Below, one piece after another: positions 1 through 8,073 of a stretch of 64,000 bases of DNA. A program made the translations under genes and the position numbers. The stretch is taken from positions 248,001 through 312,000 of the forward strand of contig NZ_JAIVKK010000004.1 in assembly GCF_020524005.1 (NCBI RefSeq). The letters are read 5' to 3'. The first letter of the stretch is position 1. Each line of letters starts with the position of its first letter. This DNA comes from Microbulbifer aggregans. GTDB taxonomy: Bacteria; Pseudomonadota; Gammaproteobacteria; Pseudomonadales; Cellvibrionaceae. Under the pieces are notes generated by a model. It was given only the letters and a program-made list of their open reading frames with translations, had not been told where the DNA came from and searched no databases.

Positions 1-1
1 A

Positions 2-76
2 AGCAAAGATCAGGGCGCTGCGGAAGAGAAAGCGACTGAGGAAGATCAGCCTGCGGAAGATACCCAAAGCGAATAA
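2..76 (+). CDS. C-terminal end of an unidentified protein (partial)
   Basis: The second frame is open from the window edge to a TAA at 74-76 and encodes 24 residues rich in Glu, Ala, Asp and Gln. It is followed 14 bases later by a strong terminator hairpin, as expected for a real gene end. In Pseudomonas the neighbourhood of algQ contains an FKBP-type isomerase and algP, but the visible tail is too short and low in complexity to name a family. Confidence 0.55.
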   Translation, partial: SKDQGAAEEKATEEDQPAEDTQSE

Positions 77-90
77 TCGCACGCGGTATT

Positions 91-133
91 CAGGCAATAA
101 AAAAGGGGCTTAAAGCCCCTTTTTTATTGCCTG
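91..133. terminator. Bidirectional Rho-independent terminator
   Basis: A long palindrome has the core AGCCCC/GGGGCT flanked by A-tracts on the left and T-tracts on the right, extended by CAGGCAAT/ATTGCCTG. It can end transcription of the partial plus-strand gene and of rsd, which is convergent with it. Confidence 0.9.
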
Positions 134-177
134 CTTTGAATGGCCCGGGGCTAATCCCCAATGGGTGCCAGCCGGAT

Positions 178-651
178 TCAGGCCAGCTGGTTTTTGTGCG
201 CGGTGTGCAGTGTATCGATCATCCGATCCTCTGCGGCAAAGCGAGTTTCCAGAGCTACACCCAGATTCGACAGGTCCTGGGTCAGAGTGCTTAGGTCGTC
301 GGTTTCCTGATACTTGTCGTTGAAGTCCACGGCCACGTCGGTAGTGGCATCGATTTCCCGGTACAGCGCCTTGGCCTGCTGCAGGCCAGCCGCATCACCA
401 AAAGCCTGTCCTTCCTGTATCAGCTGGTCATAGATTTCAAAGTGGCCGGCGGAAACATAGTCCACCAACTGCTGGCACAGTTCGCGCAGGTTGCTCTCTG
501 CTTGCTTATCACGATCTGCAAAGGACTTCTTTTCAGACAGGTGACAAAAGCTCACGAGCAGGTTCTGACGGCAGTGTAGCCAGCGGTCGATGATCTCACT
601 GACGCCACCCCAGCGCTCTCGTGCAGTTTTGCAGTTTTCCAGCATCTCCAA
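178..651 (-). CDS. rsd: Rsd/AlgQ family anti-sigma-70 regulator
   Basis: This 157-residue protein has the Rsd/AlgQ signature: an N-terminal segment ending in IDRWLHCRQNLLVSF, then the QQLVDYVSAGHFEIYDQL block typical of the family. Rsd binds the primary sigma factor and lowers its availability to core RNA polymerase, mainly in stationary phase; in Pseudomonas the homologue AlgQ also affects alginate and siderophore regulation. Length is usual (E. coli Rsd is 158). It is the last gene of a minus-strand run, about 144 bases after lrgB, so it may have its own promoter. Proximity to dsbB matches the Pseudomonas algQ region, from memory. Confidence 0.88.
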   Translation of the reverse strand: MEMLENCKTARERWGGVSEIIDRWLHCRQNLLVSFCHLSEKKSFADRDKQAESNLRELCQQLVDYVSAGHFEIYDQLIQEGQAFGDAAGLQQAKALYREIDATTDVAVDFNDKYQETDDLSTLTQDLSNLGVALETRFAAEDRMIDTLHTAHKNQLA

Positions 652-794
652 GTTTCCTTATGTTACGTCGCTGCAGCTTCCGAAAACGTATGAATTCGAA
701 AATAGGTTACTAGGAAGATAGAAGCTTCATCCGCCGTGGGCAAGCGCGCCGCCGGTATCTGCGCCAGTTTTGTGCACACTGGCCAAAAGCGCTT

Positions 795-1529
795 TCAGGT
801 GGCGAGAAAGAGTGGTATTAGCAGCGCGGTCAGTGCACCGCAGAGTCCCATGGCCAGTGCGGAAAAGGCGCCGCAGAGTGCGCTGATTTCCAGCGCCCGC
901 ACGGTGCCGATGGCGTGGGCATTCACACCTATGGCGAAACCGAGTACCCGGTGGTCGGTAACCTTCAGTCGCCTCAGTAGGCTGGGTCCAAATACCGCGC
1001 CGACGATACCGGTGAAGGCCACCACGCCGGCGGTCAGGCTCTGTACCGCACCCACCTCCTGGGCCAGGGCCAGTGCCACCGGTGTAGTAACAGATTTGGT
1101 CGTCAGGGCCAGCAGGACTGTACGGCTGCCTCCGAGTAACAGGGCGATAATCACAGCCACCAGTGGTGCCAGAATGGCACCGATCAGCAGGCCAAGCATC
1201 AGGGGCCAACCGGCCTGGCGCACGATCGCCAGGTTTTGCTTCAGGGGTACCGCGAGTGCGACAACCGATGGTCCCAACAGGAAATACAGCAGCCCGCTGC
1301 CCTGTTGATATTCCGGGTAATTGATTCTGGCGATTGCGAGGATCAGAAACACCAGCAGGCTGCCACCGACGATGGGGTGCAGTAATGGGGTGCGGCTGCT
1401 CCGGTAAAGCTTCAGGCCAAGCCAGAAGGCGGCGATATTCAGTGGCAGCATGAGCAGTGGATGGTGCCATGACCAGGGACTTGTGAAGGCCGCGGTAACA
1501 CTCTGTAGTTGCGTTAGCCATTCATTCAT
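795..1529 (-). CDS. lrgB: LrgB/CidB family membrane protein
   Basis: The 244-residue protein is almost wholly hydrophobic with many predicted membrane helices and the LrgB-type segments GPSVVALAVPL and TTKSVTTPVALALA. The family forms the second subunit of LrgAB/CidAB systems, linked to murein hydrolase control, cell lysis and, in some bacteria, pyruvate or related export. Its start overlaps the end of lrgA by eight bases, which suggests translational coupling. The activity in Gram-negative bacteria is not settled, so the name reflects family only. Confidence 0.9.
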   Translation of the reverse strand: MNEWLTQLQSVTAAFTSPWSWHHPLLMLPLNIAAFWLGLKLYRSSRTPLLHPIVGGSLLVFLILAIARINYPEYQQGSGLLYFLLGPSVVALAVPLKQNLAIVRQAGWPLMLGLLIGAILAPLVAVIIALLLGGSRTVLLALTTKSVTTPVALALAQEVGAVQSLTAGVVAFTGIVGAVFGPSLLRRLKVTDHRVLGFAIGVNAHAIGTVRALEISALCGAFSALAMGLCGALTALLIPLFLAT

Positions 1530-1935
1530 CCCCCTTGCCCTCCGACAACGTGTGAGGGCTTTCAGGTGGGCGGGAGCGCTTCAGCAGGGCATTCAGTAAC
1601 AGGCCGCTGATGGTCAGGCTGACCAGTGTGCCAACGATCATCGCCGCGAAGAGTGCAAACCAGTCTCGGGGTGACAGGTCCCGCAGAAAGTAAATACCCA
1701 CTGCCGCGGGCAAAAAGATCAGCACCAGTAATTTCAGAAGCTGCTCGCTGACCACCGCAAGCCCGCGCGGCACTTCCCCATAGAGCATCAAGCCCAGTAG
1801 CAAGAGCAGCATGCCGAGCACGGAGCCTGGTACCGGGAATGGCAGAATAGGTGCGAGGCTGCGACCAAGCAGCTCAAAAACAACCAGGATGAAAGCGCCG
1901 CCTAACCATTGGGCGGCGGTTTTTATGTTGGGCAT
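1522..1935 (-). CDS. lrgA: LrgA/CidA family holin-like protein
   Basis: This small membrane protein of 137 residues has four likely helices. It carries the family block around residues 30-60 (PFPVPGSVLGMLLLLLGLML) and a conserved charged loop PRGLAVVSEQLLKLLVLIFLPAAVGI. LrgA/CidA proteins resemble phage holins and act with an LrgB partner, which is the overlapping downstream gene. A charged C-terminal tail (KRSRPPESPHTLSEGKGDE) faces out of the membrane. It lies 23 bases after dsbB, so it is probably in the same transcript. Confidence 0.88.
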   Translation of the reverse strand: MPNIKTAAQWLGGAFILVVFELLGRSLAPILPFPVPGSVLGMLLLLLGLMLYGEVPRGLAVVSEQLLKLLVLIFLPAAVGIYFLRDLSPRDWFALFAAMIVGTLVSLTISGLLLNALLKRSRPPESPHTLSEGKGDE

Positions 1936-1958
1936 GGTGCGGTTAGCAGCTGGTGCGA

Positions 1959-2459
1959 TCAGTTTTTACGAAATGCCTGCCACACCCCGAACAGAATCAG
2001 GCCGGCAAAGCCCACGGCGGCCCAGCCAGGGATCGAGAGCCCGAGCATGGTCCACTTCACTTCCGCGCAATTGCCGTCACCGGTGAGCAGGGTCCTGATC
2101 ACGTCAGACATGGGGAAGACTTCGACCATATAGGTAATACCGGGTCCACAGGCTGGCACCTTGTCATCCGGCAGGCTCTGCAGCCACAGCTGGCGACCGG
2201 AAAAGTAGAGACCGCCGATGGCCCACAGGGAAATCAGCAGGCCGTACACCCGGCGGCCAATATTGCTGGCGCCTTTCGGGTTGTGCAGGAATGCGATCAG
2301 GGCTACCAGGCCCACACCCAGCAGCATCACACGCTGGGTAATACACAGCGGGCAGGGCTCCAGTCCCATCGCGTATTCAAGATAGAAAGCGGCGCCGAGC
2401 AGGAAAACCACGGCAAGAAAGGTCAGTAAAAAAGTAAGGCGCGGATTGGGCAGGGTCAT
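1959..2459 (-). CDS. dsbB: Disulfide bond formation protein DsbB
   Basis: DsbB is the inner-membrane quinone reductase that reoxidises periplasmic DsbA. The 166-residue sequence shows four hydrophobic helices, the first redox pair in EPCPLC after helix 1, and the second pair as separate cysteines in VPACGPG and GDGNCAEV in the second periplasmic loop, the classical arrangement. The conserved Arg after the first CXXC (ITQR) is present. The start codon overlaps the end of acpH by four bases (ATGA), which points to an operon. Confidence 0.95.
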   Translation of the reverse strand: MTLPNPRLTFLLTFLAVVFLLGAAFYLEYAMGLEPCPLCITQRVMLLGVGLVALIAFLHNPKGASNIGRRVYGLLISLWAIGGLYFSGRQLWLQSLPDDKVPACGPGITYMVEVFPMSDVIRTLLTGDGNCAEVKWTMLGLSIPGWAAVGFAGLILFGVWQAFRKN

Positions 2460-3070
2460 AGATTATTTTCCGTTTTCTGCTTTCGGAAATAGTGCTGCCG
2501 GAACAGTACAGCCTGTTGCGACAAATCGGTAAACAGCGAATGAAAGTCCTGTTCCAGCGCCGCTGCATCGGCTAGAAACAGCGGTACCAGCTGGGCCAGG
2601 GGCTGCGGCCGTCTCAGGCGTTCACCCACCCGCACAAGGGTACGTTCAATCACGGCTACCTCGCGATAGCCGGGCAGCAGTTTAAATTGCTCGGCGCGCT
2701 GAATAAATGCCTGCGCGTTTTCGGGGATCCAGGGACTGCGTGCGCGAAAGTTTGACCAGCAAGTCTCAACAAAAGTTTCCAGCGGCTCGGAGTGCCAGGA
2801 ATGCCAGTTGTTAGCGAGCAAGTGGTCGAACCAGATGTCGAGGCCGATGCCGCCCAGGCGCCGCCACTCGGGGCCTAGACGCCTCAGTGCGGTGACATAC
2901 CCCGGGTGCCGGTCACTCAGCAGGTCAATGCGCCGGTGCAGGCGGATACCTGCTTCGATCGGCTCAGGCAGGTTGCCTTTGAGCGGCCCTTTGACGAAAT
3001 CCCCAAGCAGCCCACCCAGCTGCCAGTCCGGGTCGGGACCGGAAAGCAGCAGGTGGGCGAGGTAGTTCAC
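2456..3070 (-). CDS. acpH: Acyl carrier protein phosphodiesterase (AcpH family)
   Basis: The 204-residue protein begins MNYLAHLLLS and continues GGLLGDFVKG, then GIRLHRRIDLLSDRHP, all hallmarks of the AcpH/DUF479 family, an HD-like fold. AcpH removes the 4'-phosphopantetheine group from acyl carrier protein. Its length is slightly above the E. coli enzyme (193). It sits between gshA, 32 bases upstream, and dsbB, which it overlaps, in a minus-strand operon-like run. Confidence 0.9.
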   Translation of the reverse strand: MNYLAHLLLSGPDPDWQLGGLLGDFVKGPLKGNLPEPIEAGIRLHRRIDLLSDRHPGYVTALRRLGPEWRRLGGIGLDIWFDHLLANNWHSWHSEPLETFVETCWSNFRARSPWIPENAQAFIQRAEQFKLLPGYREVAVIERTLVRVGERLRRPQPLAQLVPLFLADAAALEQDFHSLFTDLSQQAVLFRQHYFRKQKTENNL

Positions 3071-3102
3071 AGGAGGCCGATACGGTTAACTGAGGCGCTG
3101 CA

Positions 3103-4701
3103 TCAGCGCTGGCAGAAAGTGTACTGGGCGTAGTACTTGCCGAGGAAGTCTTCGAAGCTGCCGGTGTCGGCCTCTTCGATACTCTGTTGTTTTTGCAGGG
3201 ACTCTTGTGCAAGACGGACAAATTCCGCCTGTTCGCTGGCATCCAGCGGGCGATCCAGGAAGTACTGGCGATGTTGCTCCGCTTTAGCGGAGGCCCACTG
3301 GAAGAAGGTTTGCTTGTGCTCGTGCATCTCGGCCAGCATCTGCGCCGCCGGGGTTTTGGTTTTACCGGTGACTTTGTCGCGCTGGGCGTTCAGTGCGCGG
3401 GCATAGTCTTTACTGCTCCAGGCCTGGTCCAGGAGGTCTGCCATCGGAGCGATCTCATCCAGTAATTCAGCGGCCCAATCGGTGAGTTTGCGCTCACTGC
3501 CGTTGTGGATCAGCTGCAGCTCTGGGTCGCGACCGTGATAGACGATGCGCTGCTGGTTTTGCTGGATTGCGCGGTAGTCGGCGTCGTCGCTCAGGGGACT
3601 GTCGCTCAACAGGCAGTGCAACAGGAAGGCATCGAGGAAGCGCATCTGCGGGGCTTCCACACCCAGGGGCACGAAGGGGTTCAGGTCCAGGCAGCGCACC
3701 TCGATGTATTCCACACCGCGGGCGTCCAGCGCTGACAGAGCGGTCTCGCCCATACCGGCCGGGTTCTTCGGCCGGATCGGTGAGTAAAATTCATTCTCGA
3801 TCTGCAGTAGGCCGGTGGAAAGCTGCTGGTAGTTGCCCTCTTCGTCTTTCACGCCCAGTTCGTGATACGGCCCATACGGCCGGCTGATGGCCGCGCAAAG
3901 CGTCGAAAGGTAATTTTGCAGGTCGTTGTAGCAGACAATCAGGGACTTCTGCGCGTCGCTGGTGTAGCCCAGGTCCCCCATGCGCAGGGACGTGGCCTGC
4001 GGGGCATAAAGGCTGCGGCCGTCGCCATCGAAGGGCTGCAGCTTGTGTTCGCGGCCCTGCACAAAGGTTCCGCACACCGCCGGTGCAGCGCCGAACAGGT
4101 AGATCAGCAGCCAGTAGTGGCGGCGGAAGTTGCGGATGAGGTCGAAGTAGCGGCGGGTCTTGAACGCGCACAGGGATTCTTTGTTACCCGTATTGTCGCC
4201 GCCCTCTTTTTCCTGCAGCCACTCCCAGAAGGTGTTTGGCAGGGAAAAGTTGTAGTGGATACCGGCAATGGTCTGCATTGCGCGGCCGTAGCGCAGGCCG
4301 AGTCCCAGGCGGTAAATGGTCTTCATGGTGCCGCTATGGGACTTGCCGTAGCGGGCCACCGGGATGTCTTTATCGCGGCCGATGCGCCCGGGCATGCTGT
4401 TGACCCACAGGCGCTCGTCGCCGATCTGGCTGTAGGTGAAGCGGTGAATCTGGTCGAGGATTTCCAGTGCCTGTTCCGGTGTTGCCACCGGCGGTGTGAT
4501 GAACTCCAGCAGCGCCTCGGAAAAATCCGTGGTGATGCGGTCGTGGGTCATGGCTGAGCCGAGACCAACGGGGTGGTCGGTCTGGGCCAGTTCGCCGCCC
4601 GGGGTCACACGCAGGCTTTCTTTTTCGATCCCGCGGCGGATGTCTTTGAGCAGTGCCAGGGATTCCGGCTGGGCCAGTTCGGCCAGGTTAAATATGGGCA
4701 C
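3103..4701 (-). CDS. gshA: Glutamate-cysteine ligase
   Basis: This enzyme catalyses the first, ATP-dependent step of glutathione synthesis. The protein starts at a GTG (V-P-I-F-N-L-A) preceded by AGGAGA at good spacing; the open frame runs further upstream, but that extension is Arg-rich shadow sequence. The resulting 532 residues agree with type 1 proteobacterial GshA (E. coli 518). Family blocks seen include GIEKESLRV near the start, TTDFSEALLEFITP, GRIGRDKDIPVARYGKS and EVRCLDLNPF. It is in the same direction as acpH, dsbB and lrgAB. Confidence 0.95.
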   Translation of the reverse strand: MPIFNLAELAQPESLALLKDIRRGIEKESLRVTPGGELAQTDHPVGLGSAMTHDRITTDFSEALLEFITPPVATPEQALEILDQIHRFTYSQIGDERLWVNSMPGRIGRDKDIPVARYGKSHSGTMKTIYRLGLGLRYGRAMQTIAGIHYNFSLPNTFWEWLQEKEGGDNTGNKESLCAFKTRRYFDLIRNFRRHYWLLIYLFGAAPAVCGTFVQGREHKLQPFDGDGRSLYAPQATSLRMGDLGYTSDAQKSLIVCYNDLQNYLSTLCAAISRPYGPYHELGVKDEEGNYQQLSTGLLQIENEFYSPIRPKNPAGMGETALSALDARGVEYIEVRCLDLNPFVPLGVEAPQMRFLDAFLLHCLLSDSPLSDDADYRAIQQNQQRIVYHGRDPELQLIHNGSERKLTDWAAELLDEIAPMADLLDQAWSSKDYARALNAQRDKVTGKTKTPAAQMLAEMHEHKQTFFQWASAKAEQHRQYFLDRPLDASEQAEFVRLAQESLQKQQSIEEADTGSFEDFLGKYYAQYTFCQR

Positions 4702-4762
4702 TCGAATCTCCTGTGAGCAGCCGGTTCGCAATCCGCCCGATATGGGGGCAGATTCCGGCGAC

Positions 4763-5281
4763 TCAAGCCTGCGGTGTGGTGAGGGCCGATTCTGGGGGCT
4801 GATCCGGCTGGATTTCCGGGGTGTCACCCGGGTACTGGTCCGGATTGATCTCCGGTTGCGGTTCGGGTTCCACTTCCGGCGTCGGTTGTGGATCCACCTC
4901 CGGGTTGTACTCCGGCGGCGTTTCACTTGGCTCGGTTTGCGGCAACTCTTCCGGATCGCCGGCAGAGGCTGCTATCGGCTCACCCTGGGTTTCAGGTGAT
5001 TCCCCAAGAGGCTCTTCACCCTGCGTCGCTAGTGGTTCATCGCTCAGAGCTGACTCCGGCACTGTGGGCTGGCGTTTGCCGTCCAGCTCGCATTCGAGCA
5101 GCTCGATACGCAGGGATACATTGCGCGTATTCGCCTCGAACATCTGGTTGATTGCAACGTCTTTGTGTTCGGTACGGAACAGTTTGGTGTTCTCGCGGCC
5201 GTCGATCCATTCGTTACTTTTGCTTAAAAACTGCTGGTGCTGATTGGTCAGCACGTAGACATGGCTCATGCGGGGGCACAT
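4763..5281 (-). CDS. Hypothetical protein with Pro/Glu-rich C-terminal tail
   Basis: The 172-residue product has a short globular-looking N-terminus (about residues 5-70, MSHVYVLTNQHQQFLSKSNEW onward) that includes aromatic and charged residues and one Cys. The remaining 100 residues are low in complexity, Pro/Glu/Gln/Thr-rich, with loose repeats such as PEVDPQP, PEVEPEPQ, PEINPDQ and PEIQPDQ. No signal peptide or membrane helix is seen. Start is uncertain between the first ATG and a second one four codons on (5269); neither has a strong ribosome site. It lies 61 bases upstream of gshA in the same direction. No function is recognised. Confidence 0.65.
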   Translation of the reverse strand: MCPRMSHVYVLTNQHQQFLSKSNEWIDGRENTKLFRTEHKDVAINQMFEANTRNVSLRIELLECELDGKRQPTVPESALSDEPLATQGEEPLGESPETQGEPIAASAGDPEELPQTEPSETPPEYNPEVDPQPTPEVEPEPQPEINPDQYPGDTPEIQPDQPPESALTTPQA

Positions 5282-5353
5282 CGTTGCTCAGACATGCAGG
5301 GCAGTTTAGCGGCGGCTGGGGGGAGGCTCAAGGATTGGGGGTGGATCCGGGCG

Positions 5354-5423
5354 TGTAGGAGCCTGCTTGCAGGCGAACAGGCCACTGCAATGGCGCCTGT
5401 TCGCCTGCAAGCAGGCTCCTACA
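5354..5423. repeat. REPIN-like inverted repeat, complete
   Basis: Two copies of the REP-like unit TGTAGGAGCCTGCTTGCAGG face each other, extended to GCGAACAGGC, separated by about ten bases. Each unit is itself a small palindrome (GCCTGCTTGCAGGC). The same unit recurs at 12106-12129 and 13487-13553. The architecture matches REPINs of Pseudomonas, which are mobilised in trans by a RAYT transposase; no RAYT gene lies in this window. Confidence 0.85.
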
Positions 5424-5432
5424 TCAAAGGTA

Positions 5433-6686
<1,254 letters not shown>

Positions 6687-6830
6687 CAGGATGTCATCTC
6701 TATTGGTGTGTAACGCCCCCGATATTCTGTGATCGGCGGTCGGTGCTTGGTAGCGGGTTCTGGGTACAGAAGTGGGCGAAGAATAGCGAGACGACCGGAA
6801 ATCCACAAGCTCAGAAAGTGAGCTTGTGGA

Positions 6831-7640
6831 TTAATATTTTCTAATTTCGATAGTAAATTCGGAATCCGCAGCAATAAACCATCTTTTATTTTTCTTATTT
6901 GAGGATGCGTATTTCGGCCCTCTGTCAACCAGCCAGCCTTTCACTTCTATTTCGCGGTCTTGCCAATCGCGCCCACCGAAGTGGCCATAATCCCGCTCCG
7001 GATCGAGGCGCACGGCCACTGGCCCATCGAGCTCGAGCCACAGGTAGCGGTTCTGGTCGACATTCTTCACTGTGCCTGTAAGCCGCACGAAGCCGCCATC
7101 GCCCGGGCGTACGTCGGCCGCGTGTAACAGCGGCCAGACTCCGGGGCCCCACAGCCCACGGTGCGCCTGGCGCGCTTCCTCCTCGCGACTTGCCAGGCAT
7201 TCCGCCAGTGCCAGGTTGGGTGCTTTCGCCACATGGAATGCAAGGCCGGCGGAGAGCAGTGCAGATTCAAGGCTGTCGCCGCGGTAGTTGTAGACATGGG
7301 CCAGGACACGGCCGTACTTGTCGCGGCGGTCGCGATCGTAAACCAGCTCAAGGTCCCCGCCGGCAAGAAAACGCTCCACAAACTCTTTTGACTCGCGCGC
7401 CAGCGGTTGCGCACGGCGACTGCCGTGGGCGATCTCCGGCGCATTTACCCCGATCAGGCGCACCCGTCGTCCATCCTTGAGGCGCAGCGTGTCGCCGTCC
7501 ACGACCCTGCGCAGTGCGACCAGCTCGTCAGCGGGGCCGAGAACGCAATCCGCCAGCCCGAGTGACGGGATGAGCAGCAAACAGGCACAAAAAAAGGCAC
7601 CGAGGTAAGACCTGGGTGCCTTTTTTGTTGCAACACACAT
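6831..7640 (-). CDS. Secreted thermonuclease-like (SNase family) nuclease
   Basis: The 269-residue product has a signal peptide (KKAPR, then LGAFFCACLLLIPSLGLA, cleavage near ADC) followed by a staphylococcal-nuclease domain. Family blocks are VVDGDTLRLKDGRRVRLIGVNAPE, then RRDKYGRVLAHVY and LLSAGLAFHV, carrying the Asp/Arg/Glu residues of the active site. About 100 extra C-terminal residues (from VRLTGTVKNV) are beta-rich. The reading frame stays open far upstream, through rpmE, but that part is a shadow. The ATG at 7640 lacks a good ribosome site, and the rpmE terminator lies inside its signal-peptide codons. In Pseudomonas a nuclease gene occupies the same slot beside rpmE. Confidence 0.8.
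   Translation of the reverse strand: MCVATKKAPRSYLGAFFCACLLLIPSLGLADCVLGPADELVALRRVVDGDTLRLKDGRRVRLIGVNAPEIAHGSRRAQPLARESKEFVERFLAGGDLELVYDRDRRDKYGRVLAHVYNYRGDSLESALLSAGLAFHVAKAPNLALAECLASREEEARQAHRGLWGPGVWPLLHAADVRPGDGGFVRLTGTVKNVDQNRYLWLELDGPVAVRLDPERDYGHFGGRDWQDREIEVKGWLVDRGPKYASSNKKNKRWFIAADSEFTIEIRKY
7589..7627. terminator. Rho-independent terminator after rpmE, inside the nuclease reading frame
   Basis: The stem GGCACC/GGTGCC is flanked by seven A on one side and six T on the other, so it can act in both directions. It lies 52 bases past the rpmE stop on the minus strand. If the nuclease starts at 7640, this hairpin is translated as the first part of its signal peptide. Confidence 0.85.
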
Positions 7641-7678
7641 GGCGGCTGCCAGTGCGGTGCCTGCGCGAAACGCGGCCG

Positions 7679-7891
7679 TTACTTGGAGATACGGCTGCCG
7701 AAACGCTTCTTGAAGCGGTCTACGCGGCCACCGGTGCTGGCTTGCTTCTGCTTGCCGGTGTAGAACGGGTGGCAGTTGGAGCACACGTCCAGCTGGATAT
7801 CTTTGCCCAGGGTGGAACCCATTTTGAAGGTGTTGCCACAGGAGCAGGTCGCAGTGATTTCTACGTAGTTCGGATGGATATCGGTTTTCAT
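7679..7891 (-). CDS. rpmE: 50S ribosomal protein L31, zinc-binding form
   Basis: The 70-residue sequence starts [21 protein letters not shown] and has the four zinc-binding positions of the C+ form: two Cys in CSC near residue 16 and two in CSNCH near 37-40. It then ends in the YTGKQK and VDRFKKRF blocks typical of L31. The start is preceded by GAGG. L31 makes part of the intersubunit bridge on the large ribosomal subunit. It is transcribed divergently from priA, the usual arrangement in gammaproteobacteria. Confidence 0.97.
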   Translation of the reverse strand: MKTDIHPNYVEITATCSCGNTFKMGSTLGKDIQLDVCSNCHPFYTGKQKQASTGGRVDRFKKRFGSRISK

Positions 7892-8073
7892 GATGGCCTC
7901 TTTTCGACACCGCCACCGGATCGTTTGCCTGGCACGGAATCGTCGTTGGTGCAGGGGATGATTCCCCGGGCTGTTTAAAAAGTCGGCGCATACTATCAGA
8001 TTAGCCCGGTGATTCAAGCATAAGGTTCTGCGTTATCATCGCCTTTTTTGCGCCAGCAGTAGGGAGTAGCGCT
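7892..8073. promoter_or_regulatory. Divergent promoter region between rpmE and priA
   Basis: This 182-base gap separates two divergent genes, so it must hold both promoters and the rpmE leader. A GCGTTATCAT stretch at 8031-8040 could supply a -10 box for priA, but no convincing -35 partner was found. The GGGGATGATTCCCC palindrome at 7956-7969 lies in the rpmE leader. Assignments are tentative. Confidence 0.4.

Noticed and set aside
727-1521. 264-residue minus-strand open frame over lrgB
   Set aside because: It is a frame shadow of lrgB: Pro/Arg/Gly-rich, no domain, and lrgB in the other frame shows clear family motifs and the lrgA overlap.
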